DNA from: Clostridium sp. CAG:921
Lineage (GTDB): Bacteria > Bacillota > Clostridia > TANB77 > CAG-465
Assembly (NCBI GenBank): GCA_000433135.1
Contig: HF991980.1
Location: forward strand, 1-15,376
Length of the DNA: 15,376 nucleotides
Direction of reading: 5' to 3'
How positions within the stretch are numbered: position 1 is the stretch's first letter; each line of letters opens with the position of its first letter. The notes beneath the pieces were generated by a model. The model did no database searches, had not been told where the DNA came from, and saw only the letters and a list, made by a program, of their open reading frames with translations. The position numbers were made by a program, and so were the translations under genes. Shown here piece by piece: positions 1 through 7,548 of the stretch.

Positions 1-1373
1 ATATCAATAAATCCACCCATATAAACATTAACAACTGGTATAAGTACAGTAATACAAAATGCAATCAATACTACACCAACAAATAAATATGAGATTTCAG
101 GTAATACCTTAACAAATTTAGCAACTGACTCATCGATTTCCATTTTTATATATTCATTTACCTTATCCATCATTTCAGCTAATTCTGTTTTCATACCAAT
201 TTCAATCATCTGTGCTACCATCGGTTTAAATAAACCTTTATCAACAAATGGTTCTATCCATGAAGTACCTTCTATAGAATTAGATTTAGCAACTTCTATT
301 GCAGACTGAAAGTAATAGTTCTTAGTAACAGTCTTTGAAACATCAAGTGCTTCTTGAATTCTCATACCATTTCTTAAATTAAGTAACATGGCTTGGAAAA
401 ACTTGTTTAGCGTTATATTATTTAAAAGCGGTCCTACAACAGGCATTGTAAGTTTCATCTTATCAAAATTATACCTTCCCATTGGGGTATTAATATAAAA
501 TACTATAAGCCCTGTTATAGCGCCTATTACACCAAGAACTATCCACCAATAAGCAAGTAACCAATTTGCCATATCAAGTACTGCCATTGTAGCAGGCGGT
601 ATAGTAGCAGATGAATCAAACATATCGTAAACTGATTGTAGCAATGGAACACCTATGATTACACAGGCAAACATTGCAATAAGTATACCAAAAAATTGTA
701 AAACCCTTGGTATAATTGCACTTTTTACTTTTTTATTTAATGCAATTGAGCTTTCAACATAATCTCTTGCATAAAGTAAAGCCGTGTCTAAGGTACCAGA
801 TTCCTCACCAACTCTAACAAAGCTAACAAACATAGCTGGAAAAACCTTCGGATATTCACTCATAACAGCATATAGTCTTTGACCACCTTGCACACCAATT
901 AAAACATCTTCTAAAATATCCTTAAATTTACTATTCTCTGTTCCATCCATAACTGCCTGCAACGCTTGTACATTATTAAATCTAGCTTTTTTTAATATAT
1001 AAAAGTTATTAACAAAAGCTATAAGGTCCTTAGGACTAACACTAGAAAACAAACCTTTTATATCAGATAGATGAAATTCTGTTTCTTTTAAGTCTTTTAA
1101 AGTAAGCTCAGTAAATTTCTTTCTATTTTGTTTTAATCTTTCCTTTTTTTCCTTTTTCTTTCTTTCCATTTCTATTGCTTTTTCATTAGCTTTATTCATT
1201 TTTTTATAGTTAAGTCTTTTATACTTTTTAGTATCATTCATTTTCTTAACCATAATTGGCTGTACAGATTCACTTTTTAAACTCTCAATAGCTTGGTTCT
1301 TAGTAAGAGCTAGAATCTTACCTCTACCTATTCTACCATCTGGAAAAAGAACCCTATATTTGTAACTTGGCAC
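1..1373 (-). CDS. pilC: Type IV pilus inner-membrane platform protein PilC (3' end outside window)
   Basis: Reading from a GTG at 1373, 457 codons run to the left edge without a stop, so the extreme C-terminus is missing. GTG is chosen because AGGAGG lies 7 bases upstream. The N-terminal ~110 residues are unusually basic and Lys-rich; two T2SSF-type domains follow, with family-like stretches such as GEESGTLDTAL in the first and GPLLNNITLNKFFQ in the second, plus hydrophobic segments before and after. PilC/GspF proteins are the membrane platform on which the PilB and PilT motors act during pilus extension and retraction. The gene follows pilT by 19 bases, so pilB-pilT-pilC form one transcription unit. 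The last visible residues (NVYMGGFID) fall near where the family normally ends, so little is likely missing. Family assignment is firm. Confidence 0.93.
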   Translation of the reverse strand, partial: MPSYKYRVLFPDGRIGRGKILALTKNQAIESLKSESVQPIMVKKMNDTKKYKRLNYKKMNKANEKAIEMERKKKEKKERLKQNRKKFTELTLKDLKETEFHLSDIKGLFSSVSPKDLIAFVNNFYILKKARFNNVQALQAVMDGTENSKFKDILEDVLIGVQGGQRLYAVMSEYPKVFPAMFVSFVRVGEESGTLDTALLYARDYVESSIALNKKVKSAIIPRVLQFFGILIAMFACVIIGVPLLQSVYDMFDSSATIPPATMAVLDMANWLLAYWWIVLGVIGAITGLIVFYINTPMGRYNFDKMKLTMPVVGPLLNNITLNKFFQAMLLNLRNGMRIQEALDVSKTVTKNYYFQSAIEVAKSNSIEGTSWIEPFVDKGLFKPMVAQMIEIGMKTELAEMMDKVNEYIKMEIDESVAKFVKVLPEISYLFVGVVLIAFCITVLIPVVNVYMGGFID

Positions 1374-1392
1374 AACTTCACCTCCTATTTAC

Positions 1393-2631
1393 TTAATAGT
1401 TGTTATTATTATATCTATTTTGCATTTGGTTTTGATATCCACCATTCATCCCATAAGAATTAGAATAGTTATTATTATATCCATTACCAAATCCACTTCC
1501 ATTCATATTATTACCAGAATTATCTACTACGTCATCAAGTATCGGCGCACCAGAACTTAAAATTATATTTTTTATAAAATCAATTCTATTTGCGTCCATA
1601 TACTTTCTTATCATTTCCATATTTACAAGTCCACGTAAATACAAATCAGCAAATGTACTTTCATAGCTAATACAGCCTATTTCTCTTAAAGCATGTATTG
1701 TATCTTCAATATCTGCTACATTAAACTTTTCTTGTCTAATCTGTGCAGCAATTGTACTATTTACGATCATAACTTCTGGTACCATTTGTAATTTTCCTTG
1801 TAAATTAACAATAAGCTTTTGTGAAACAACCATTTTTAAAACAGTAGAAAGTGAATTCTTTATAGCCATTTGCTCAGCTGGGTCATACATATTTATAATT
1901 CTTTCAATTGTTTCACCACAAGAACGAGTATGCAATGTCCCTATTACAAGACCACCAGACTCAGAAAGTTCAATTGCCACTTCCATTGTCTTTCTATCTC
2001 TAATTTCTCCTAAAACTGCAATATCCGCATCTTCTCTTAACAAGTTTATAAGTCCATCATGATACGTTATAACATCAGCTTCAGAACCAATTTCCTTTTG
2101 AATAATAATAGACTTTTCAGACTTATGAACATACTCTATTGGATCTTCAAGCATTACTATTTTTTTGCTTTCTTCTTTGTTAATCTCTTGTATAAAAGCA
2201 TTCATTGTAGTTGATTTACCAGAGTTAACTTTACCAGTAACAAGAATCATTCCACTATTTATAGTCTTTAACTTATTTATTATATTTCTAATATCCATGG
2301 ATTTTACATCAATTTCTTTATTAGATATTATTCTAAAAGAAAATGTAGGTACACCTTTTGAAAGTGAAACATTAATTCTAAATCTATGCTCCATAAACGA
2401 ATATGAAAAATCTGCTTGTCTTTTCTTAGTAAAAGTATTTTCTAAATTTGGAAGTACTGAATAAAAATACTCAAGTATTCTTTCTAAAGTTACTTTAGTT
2501 AGCGGATTTTTTGAATTATCAAAATTAAGTACCCTACTTATCCTATATACAGGTAATTGATCTGGTGCTAAGTGAATATCTGTAGCACCAAGTGAAATTG
2601 CCTTTTGCAAAATTGAATGTAATAATTCCAT
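1393..2631 (-). CDS. pilT: Type IV pilus retraction-type ATPase PilT with Asn/Gly/Tyr-rich tail
   Basis: Hexameric secretion ATPase expected at the cytosolic base of the pilus, driving retraction (twitching). Visible motifs: Walker A TGKVNSGKST (132-141), a variant of the usual GPTGSGKST that still fits GxxxxGK[ST]; Asp box LEDPIEYVH (161-169); Walker B DIAVLGEIRD (203-212); His box GTLHT (231-235); and AAQIRQEK (295-302) where PilT proteins usually carry AIRNLIRE. There is no MshEN domain and no zinc-binding cysteine set, which separates it from PilB. The last ~42 residues (371-412) are low complexity, almost only N, G, Y, S, M and Q, and are not part of the usual PilT fold. ATG start with GGAG 5 bases upstream. 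It lies 37 bases after pilB and 19 before pilC. Confidence 0.92.
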   Translation of the reverse strand: MELLHSILQKAISLGATDIHLAPDQLPVYRISRVLNFDNSKNPLTKVTLERILEYFYSVLPNLENTFTKKRQADFSYSFMEHRFRINVSLSKGVPTFSFRIISNKEIDVKSMDIRNIINKLKTINSGMILVTGKVNSGKSTTMNAFIQEINKEESKKIVMLEDPIEYVHKSEKSIIIQKEIGSEADVITYHDGLINLLREDADIAVLGEIRDRKTMEVAIELSESGGLVIGTLHTRSCGETIERIINMYDPAEQMAIKNSLSTVLKMVVSQKLIVNLQGKLQMVPEVMIVNSTIAAQIRQEKFNVADIEDTIHALREIGCISYESTFADLYLRGLVNMEMIRKYMDANRIDFIKNIILSSGAPILDDVVDNSGNNMNGSGFGNGYNNNYSNSYGMNGGYQNQMQNRYNNNNY

Positions 2632-2668
2632 AAAACTCTCCTCATATATCTTTATATATAGCCAAATG

Positions 2669-4306
2669 CTATATAGATATTTTCCTCTTCATTTCATCAA
2701 TAGTTGTAATACCACTTAAAACTTTGTTAATTCCATCAACAACAAGTGGTCTATAATCTGTATTTTCAATTGCGTATTTTTTTATATCAATACTTGATTT
2801 TCCCTCTGCTACCATATCTTTTAAATAATCATCAAAACAAAGTACTTCAAAAAGAGCAACTCTTTCATAATATCCTATGTTTTCACAATACTCACAACCA
2901 ACAGCTTCATAAGGTGTTGCATGTTCTATATCAAATGTAACAGAATTATATTTTTCTACTCTTTTAATATATCTTAACTCATCTTCAGTAAGTGTATGTG
3001 GTCTTTTACACTTATCACATAGTCTTCTTACTAGTCTTTGAGATATTGTCGTTACCAATGTAGCAGAAACGTCATAGTCAGCAATTCCCATTTTTCTAAG
3101 TCTTGTAATTGCCTCAATAGCATCTATTGTATGGATAGTACTTAAAACTAAGTGACCAGTTTGACCAGACTCAATAGCTATTTTAGCAGTTTCTTCATCA
3201 CGAATCTCACCAACAAGTATAATATCAGGATCTTGTCTTAATACTGTTCTAAGTGCAGATGCAAATGTAACATTTGGACCAATTTCTACTTGGTTAATTC
3301 CTGGCATACGTCTTTCAACTGGGTTTTCAATAGATATTATGTTTATTTCCGGTCTATCAAGGAAATCTATAACACTATATAGCGTTGTAGTTTTACCTTC
3401 ACCAGTTGGTGCACATACAAGTATAATACTATTTCTTTTATCAAAAGCTTTTGATATTAATTCTTCATCATCTTTAAAACCAAGGTCAAACAAAGATTTA
3501 GCTTGTGAATTTTTCTTAAGAAGTCTTAGAACAAATTTTTCACCATTTACATTTTTTTGACTGGATACACGAATACTAAAGTTTTCGTAAGTATTAATAC
3601 TACCATCTTGGTCGTAAGATATTTCTTGATGCATGTTAGATATTGCTTTTAATCTACCAATAATTATATCTTGACGCATCTTAGGTATCTCAGATACAGT
3701 TATAAGTTCACCATCAATTCTGTATCTAATCCTTAACTTATCTTCCATTGGCTCAATATGAATATCACTGGCTCTTTTTTCAATAGCAGTTAAAATTATA
3801 TTATCTATTAACTTGGTTGTATCCTTTTCTTCTTTATCAACATAAGTAGTACCAACAGTCTTAATACTTGATATTTGCTTCATAATAGATGTATAAAGGG
3901 TTACATATATTTCCATATCATATCCTTGATTCATTAGTAAAAGTTCTACTTCTTTTACTCTTGAAACATCAAGTGGATCAGAAAAAGCAACCTTTAGTAC
4001 ATTTCCTTCTATTGAAAAAGGAAGTACCTTGTAATTTATAATAACATCTCTTGGTAAATACAAAATAGGATTTATCTCAAGCTCAGTATCTAACATAACT
4101 GGAGTAACTTTTATTTTTTCTGATAAAGTATCAAGAATTAACTTCTTATCACACATATCCAAAATATCGACGATTTCAGCAAATTTAAGTTCTCTATGAT
4201 CCTTTTGATAATCAAGAACCCTATCTACTTGAGATTCAGTAAGTAGTCCTTTTTTTATAAATTCAACACCAATAGGACTATTTTTAGCTCTCATATTTTC
4301 AAACAT
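2669..4306 (-). CDS. pilB: Type IV pilus extension ATPase PilB (GspE family)
   Basis: Motor for pilus extension, 545 residues from ATG 4306. An upstream in-frame GTG at 4315 lies inside the AAGGAGTG ribosome binding site, so the ATG 8 bases downstream is preferred. Residues ~11-145 form an MshEN-type N-domain; the first motif reads PIGVEFIKKGLLTESQ, with Pro where c-di-GMP-binding members usually have Arg in RLG. Core motifs: Walker A APTGEGKTTT (299-308), Asp box IENPVE (326-331, Asn replacing the usual Asp), Walker B DIILVGEIRD (361-370), His box STIHT (389-393). Cysteines 430/433 and 471/474 form the CxxC...CxxC zinc site of PilB/GspE. First gene behind a likely promoter at 4432-4460, followed by pilT and pilC. 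Confidence 0.94.
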   Translation of the reverse strand: MFENMRAKNSPIGVEFIKKGLLTESQVDRVLDYQKDHRELKFAEIVDILDMCDKKLILDTLSEKIKVTPVMLDTELEINPILYLPRDVIINYKVLPFSIEGNVLKVAFSDPLDVSRVKEVELLLMNQGYDMEIYVTLYTSIMKQISSIKTVGTTYVDKEEKDTTKLIDNIILTAIEKRASDIHIEPMEDKLRIRYRIDGELITVSEIPKMRQDIIIGRLKAISNMHQEISYDQDGSINTYENFSIRVSSQKNVNGEKFVLRLLKKNSQAKSLFDLGFKDDEELISKAFDKRNSIILVCAPTGEGKTTTLYSVIDFLDRPEINIISIENPVERRMPGINQVEIGPNVTFASALRTVLRQDPDIILVGEIRDEETAKIAIESGQTGHLVLSTIHTIDAIEAITRLRKMGIADYDVSATLVTTISQRLVRRLCDKCKRPHTLTEDELRYIKRVEKYNSVTFDIEHATPYEAVGCEYCENIGYYERVALFEVLCFDDYLKDMVAEGKSSIDIKKYAIENTDYRPLVVDGINKVLSGITTIDEMKRKISI

Positions 4307-4431
4307 AATATTCACTCCTTATATATAAAATAAAACATCAAAGTATAACTTAAAACTCAAAGTAACAGTAAAAACATAAACAAAATCAATAACAAAAAAA
4401 TAATAACTTAAAATATTAATAATATATAAAT

Positions 4432-4460
4432 ATTATACATTGTATATCTGCATATAGCAA
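4432..4460 (-). promoter_or_regulatory. Predicted sigma-A promoter for pilB-pilT-pilC
   Basis: On the minus strand the sequence reads TTGCTA, 17 bases, TATAAT: an exact -10 hexamer and a 4/6 -35 at optimal spacing. It lies in the 176-base gap between the last minor-prepilin gene and pilB and would give a leader of roughly 120 bases. Three copies of TTATATTG (plus-strand CAATATAA at 4458, 4468 and 4480) overlap and precede the -35. In DNA this AT-rich chance matches are common, so this is a prediction. Confidence 0.5.
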
Positions 4461-4491
4461 TATAAAACAATATAACTAACAATATAACATT

Positions 4492-4728
4492 TTAATCTTT
4501 TATAGTACCACTCTTAATTTTATTATTAAGTATTACTCTATCATAATTTTCTTCTACATTTGAAACATTTTTCGAATATTTTTCTTTAATATTTCCAATA
4601 TAACTTGAAACCATAACTCCAAAATGTTCAGTCTCTAAAAAAGATGTACTAGAATATATAGAAAAGGCAATTGCAGATAACACCACTACCAAAATGCCAG
4701 AACCACGCATTTTATTTTTTTTAAACAT
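4492..4728 (-). CDS. Small prepilin-like minor component (PilX/GspK-position)
   Basis: A 78-residue protein with a short basic N-terminus, then MRGSG followed by one hydrophobic helix (about residues 12-30, ILVVVLSAIAFSIYSS) and a short charged outer part. This basic leader-Gly-helix layout resembles the N-terminus of minor pilins such as PilX/GspK, but there is no Glu at mature position +5 and the globular domain is nearly absent, so the family call is inferred from layout and position. Its ATG at 4728 overlaps the end of the preceding gene by 8 bases, which implies translational coupling; the Shine-Dalgarno sequence (GGGGATGG) is weak. Third in a run of three minor-prepilin-like genes. It could instead be an unrelated small membrane protein of the pilus base. 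Confidence 0.6.
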   Translation of the reverse strand: MFKKNKMRGSGILVVVLSAIAFSIYSSTSFLETEHFGVMVSSYIGNIKEKYSKNVSNVEENYDRVILNNKIKSGTIKD

Positions 4729-5194
4729 TTAAACCATCCCCAGCACTTACAAATATTTGTGAAGAAACTTCACTACCATATTTTTTAAATTTAACTTCAA
4801 CACAAAGATTATCAATTGTTGAATCTAAATCCCTAACAAAATTATCTGGAACATTGGCAAGTGAAGATACATCAATAATATTAAAACTCTCAACCTCACT
4901 TACAAGAACTCCACCATTTTTATATATTTTCTTGTTTGTAGAGTCGTATGTGTATTCATCATTATTTGAAAAAACTATTTTTCCAGATATATTATCAATA
5001 CTAATACTATTTTTAGCACTAAAAAGCATATTATACTGTAATTTTTGTAATTGCTCATTAGAGTACACTAGTCCTTTTTGAGACAACGTTTGATAGTTAA
5101 TATTACTACTAAGGCTAACAGCAAAAGCAGAAAATACAAAAAACAATACTACATAAATTATCATTGATATCATTGAAAGTCCACTTTTATTCAA
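4721..5194 (-). CDS. Minor prepilin-like protein (PilW/GspJ-position)
   Basis: 157 residues with a short leader ending KSG, then a hydrophobic helix (LSMISMIIYVVLFFVFSAFA, about 6-25) and a Ser/Asn-rich extracytoplasmic domain with alternating strand-like segments. This is the class III signal layout: short basic leader, Gly at -1, then the assembly helix. The residue at mature +5 is Ser, not the usual Glu. The start is TTG at 5194, one base after the upstream stop codon (TAG), with AAGGTG 7 bases before it, so translation is probably coupled to the peptidase/prepilin fusion. Position and size suggest a minor pilin that helps start or cap the fibre; the exact family is not recognisable by eye. 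Confidence 0.72.
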   Translation of the reverse strand: MNKSGLSMISMIIYVVLFFVFSAFAVSLSSNINYQTLSQKGLVYSNEQLQKLQYNMLFSAKNSISIDNISGKIVFSNNDEYTYDSTNKKIYKNGGVLVSEVESFNIIDVSSLANVPDNFVRDLDSTIDNLCVEVKFKKYGSEVSSQIFVSAGDGLNV

Positions 5195-5195
5195 A

Positions 5196-6020
5196 CTATA
5201 ACACCTTACCTTTTACAGAATTTAAAACAACTTCACATAAAGTTCCATCATACATATATGTAACTTTAACTTCTACATTTTTTATAACATCCTCTTTTGT
5301 AAAGTCTTGGTCAGCGACACTTAAAATAGTAGTTTCAACACTATACGTTGTTGATCCTCTTTTTTCTTGTAAATTATATGAGCCAAGTTTATCATACTCA
5401 GTTGCAAGACAAATCTCCATATTTTTAACAGCAATCATATTTGCATTTGATTCTATTATATTTTTAGCGTTAATACTAGCAGAATTTTTAGAAAGCACAA
5501 AAGATGTAACCATTAAAATAATAAATAATAAAACTGCAATTATAATTTCAGTAACAAACACACCAGATTTACTCTTTTTTATTTTTCCATTTTTTTTTAA
5601 CTCATCATTTTTCTTAACTTGTTCTCTTTCTTCATCTGTCATCTTTATAGACATAACATAAGAGCCAATTAGAACAAAAAGTACAGCATAAATTATAGCA
5701 ACGTACATGAAATTTAAAGTATAACCAAAAATAGCATAAAATACCAAAAATACACATCCATTACTAAGTTCAAGTAAAAAATATCTAGGACTAATCTTAT
5801 CTTTACAATACCTACACTTAGCACCACACAATATATAGCTAAATATAGGAAACAAATCCAAAAATCCAAGTTTATGTTTACAATTTGGACAATAAGATTG
5901 TTTAATAATTATATCTTGATGCCTAGGAATTCTATACGTAGCAAGTGAAAAAAAGCTTCCAAATAAAGTTCCTATTACAAATATACAAAAAATAACAAAC
6001 AAGTTTAAAGCAAGTTCCAC
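5196..6020 (-). CDS. Fusion: N-terminal part of prepilin peptidase (PilD-like, catalytic part missing) joined to a minor prepilin
   Basis: A 274-residue chimera. Residues 1-124 match the front of a PilD/ComC-type prepilin peptidase: membrane segment with GSFFSLATYRIP (21-32), cytosolic zinc ribbon with C44/C47 and C69/C72, ISPRYFLLEL (76-85), then two membrane segments. Where peptidases carry the first catalytic Asp (around residue 121) there is Tyr/Val, and the second half with the GGGD-type Asp is absent, so proteolysis by this protein is not expected. A Lys-rich linker (125-153) ends KKSKSG, then VFVTEIIIAVLL: a canonical class III site, Gly153 at -1 and Glu158 at +5, followed by a pilin helix and a ~95-residue outer domain. 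Start is GTG at 6020 with GGAGG 7 bases upstream; an out-of-frame ATG two bases earlier stops after five codons. Topology fits: the linker would be cytosolic, as a prepilin leader must be. Confidence 0.88.
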   Translation of the reverse strand: MELALNLFVIFCIFVIGTLFGSFFSLATYRIPRHQDIIIKQSYCPNCKHKLGFLDLFPIFSYILCGAKCRYCKDKISPRYFLLELSNGCVFLVFYAIFGYTLNFMYVAIIYAVLFVLIGSYVMSIKMTDEEREQVKKNDELKKNGKIKKSKSGVFVTEIIIAVLLFIILMVTSFVLSKNSASINAKNIIESNANMIAVKNMEICLATEYDKLGSYNLQEKRGSTTYSVETTILSVADQDFTKEDVIKNVEVKVTYMYDGTLCEVVLNSVKGKVL

Positions 6021-6196
6021 ATCTATTCCTCCTTATATACTTTATACTATTAATTTAGTTAACACTATAAAATACATAAAATAACTAGCATAACAAAACA
6101 AAAATTTCCACACAAATAACATTCATATATCATAAATCATCTACATAACAAAAATATAATAGTAGCATAATTAAACTACTATAACAATATAATATT

Positions 6197-6234
6197 GGTA
6201 AAGACATATACACATCAGCATATATGTCTATACC
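6197..6234 (-). other. Strong hairpin downstream of the pilin genes (mRNA 3' end, processing or stabiliser)
   Basis: GGTA-A-AGACATATA, a 10-base loop, TATATGTCT-A-TACC: 13 paired bases with a single A/A mismatch. It begins 26 bases beyond the stop codon of the second pilin. There is no T-run after the stem in the direction of transcription, so it is not a standard intrinsic terminator. A structure right behind highly expressed pilin genes fits an mRNA-stabilising 3' end or a processing or weak termination point that lowers expression of the downstream minor genes. The rest of the gap 6021-6259 is AT-rich, with no gene and only weak promoter matches. Confidence 0.6.
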
Positions 6235-6259
6235 TAAAAATCGTATTAGTTTATATTAA

Positions 6260-6823
6260 TTATACTTTTGCTATAGCTGGATAAGAATAAGATGCACCAG
6301 TCTTTATCAAATTACTTTCAGCAGCTGTAGTAGAAGCTTCTATAGTTCCTGTAAAATTAGCATTCATAACTCTTAATGTACCTTCAGAATCCTTATACAT
6401 TAATTGTTTATTTTTTACTATACCATTTACAACATTATCTTTTATAGCAATATTAGTAAATGATGCTGGTAATCCCATAGATGAGATTGTTATAGCTACA
6501 GCAGCGTTTTGTGCAACTTGGCTAATTGTAACAGCAGTAGCAGATGATGGCTTTTCACCAGCCCAACCATGAGCAGCAAAACCAGTAGCTGTAATTTCAC
6601 CAGATAATACAACATTATCAAGTTGTTTTGCTATTACTCCTTGTAGAGATATTGACCATGCTGATTGAACTTCAGAAAAGTCATTTGCATTTACTGCAAC
6701 TCTTGAATTTGTTAATACGTTGTTGTTATTTAATGATAAAATAACAGCAGCTGCTAAGATAATTATAACGATAATTGTTATAACTAAAACAATTAAAGAA
6801 ATACCATTTTTATTTGATTTCAT
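6260..6823 (-). CDS. Type IV prepilin (pilin copy 2 of tandem pair)
   Basis: 187 residues: leader MKSNKNG, then ISLIVLVITIIVIIILAAAV, the very hydrophobic assembly helix common in clostridial prepilins, and an outer domain. Cleavage is expected after Gly7. Mature +5 is Val, not Glu. It has no cysteines. It is a close paralogue of the gene just upstream (6854-7468): residues ~8-77 are almost identical, a segment around 78-105 differs strongly, 113-132 are again nearly identical, and the C-terminus differs in sequence and length. Good ribosome site (GAGGAG) before the ATG. The tandem arrangement and the following hairpin suggest these are the major fibre subunits. Which is the main subunit cannot be told. 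Confidence 0.88.
   Translation of the reverse strand: MKSNKNGISLIVLVITIIVIIILAAAVILSLNNNNVLTNSRVAVNANDFSEVQSAWSISLQGVIAKQLDNVVLSGEITATGFAAHGWAGEKPSSATAVTISQVAQNAAVAITISSMGLPASFTNIAIKDNVVNGIVKNKQLMYKDSEGTLRVMNANFTGTIEASTTAAESNLIKTGASYSYPAIAKV
6590..6682. repeat. 93-bp perfect repeat, copy in second pilin
   Basis: Positions 6590-6682 are identical, base for base, to 7238-7330 in the other pilin gene, including all synonymous positions. A second identical block of 44 bp lies at 6441-6484 and 7089-7132. Between and beyond these blocks the genes differ strongly. The pattern points to recent duplication with local divergence, or to gene conversion between the copies. Confidence 0.93.
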
Positions 6824-6853
6824 TATTTTCTCCTCATAATAAATAATTTAAAA

Positions 6854-7468
6854 CTATGGATTTGGAATTGCTGCTCCATAAGTAGAAGCACCCTTATCAG
6901 CCGCATCTACATCCTCACCTGTTTTATCAGATATTAAATATTTAGCTGTGGCTGTAGAACCAGCATTGTAATCATACTTAGAACCTTTTATAGCTCCTGT
7001 AAAATTAGCATCCATAACCTTTAAGTTTCCATCTGTGTCTTTATACATTAATTGTGTATTTTTTACTATTGCTGTAACAATATTATCCTTTATAGCAATA
7101 TTAGTAAATGATGCTGGTAATCCCATAGATGAAATAGTTATAGAATGAGCTGCAACTATAGCAACATCACTTAAAGTCTTAGTACCAGTAGTACTTGGCT
7201 TTTCACCTGCATAACCCATACCAGTAAAACCATCAGATGTAATTTCACCAGATAATACAACATTATCAAGTTGTTTTGCTATTACTCCTTGTAGAGATAT
7301 TGACCATGCTGATTGAACTTCAGAAAAGTCGTTTGCATTTACTGCAATTCTTGAGTTTGTTAACACGTTGTTGTTACTTAATGATAAAATAACAGCAGCT
7401 GCTAAGATAATTATAACGATAATTGTTATAACTAATACGATTAAAGAAATACCTTTTTTTGAATTCAT
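6854..7468 (-). CDS. Type IV prepilin (pilin copy 1 of tandem pair)
   Basis: 204 residues from ATG 7468, chosen because GGAGGAGG lies just upstream; an earlier in-frame ATG at 7492 precedes that ribosome site and is rejected. Leader MNSKKG, then the same ISLIVLVITIIV helix as its neighbour; cleavage expected after Gly6; Val at mature +5. The outer domain shares long identical blocks with the second pilin, but the middle (about residues 77-105) and the C-terminal ~45 residues are different, here with a longer tail rich in Gly, Ala, Asp and Thr. It is first of the pair, behind a small hairpin at 7507-7531, and sits directly after the four pilus-base genes. Confidence 0.88.
   Translation of the reverse strand: MNSKKGISLIVLVITIIVIIILAAAVILSLSNNNVLTNSRIAVNANDFSEVQSAWSISLQGVIAKQLDNVVLSGEITSDGFTGMGYAGEKPSTTGTKTLSDVAIVAAHSITISSMGLPASFTNIAIKDNIVTAIVKNTQLMYKDTDGNLKVMDANFTGAIKGSKYDYNAGSTATAKYLISDKTGEDVDAADKGASTYGAAIPNP
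7238..7330. repeat. 93-bp perfect repeat, copy in first pilin
   Basis: Partner of 6590-6682, in the same orientation, 648 bp apart. It covers the codons for the end of the assembly helix region and the conserved start of the outer domain. Direct repeats this long can recombine to delete one pilin or make a hybrid. Confidence 0.93.
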
Positions 7469-7506
7469 ATATTTTTCCTCCTCCTTAAACATAAAATATA
7501 TATTAA

Positions 7507-7531
7507 AACGTACCGGTATTAGGTAAACGTT
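7507..7531 (-). other. Small hairpin ahead of the first pilin gene
   Basis: AACG-TACC, 7-base loop, GGTA-AA-CGTT: 8 paired bases with a 2-base bulge, between the end of the upstream gene and the pilin ribosome site. It is more GC-rich than its surroundings. No clear T-run follows. It may separate the messages for the pilus-base genes and the pilins, or protect the 5' end of a processed pilin mRNA. Confidence 0.4.
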
Positions 7532-7548
7532 CTAACCAAAGTAATAAA

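Noticed and set aside
5610..5660. Internal ATG (Met127) as a separate start for the prepilin part of the fusion
   Set aside because: No purine-rich ribosome site precedes it and the frame is continuous from a well-placed GTG; kept only as an alternative.
5164..5661. 165-residue open frame on the plus strand
   Set aside because: Antisense to the peptidase/prepilin fusion, whose motifs are unambiguous; no ribosome site or family signal.
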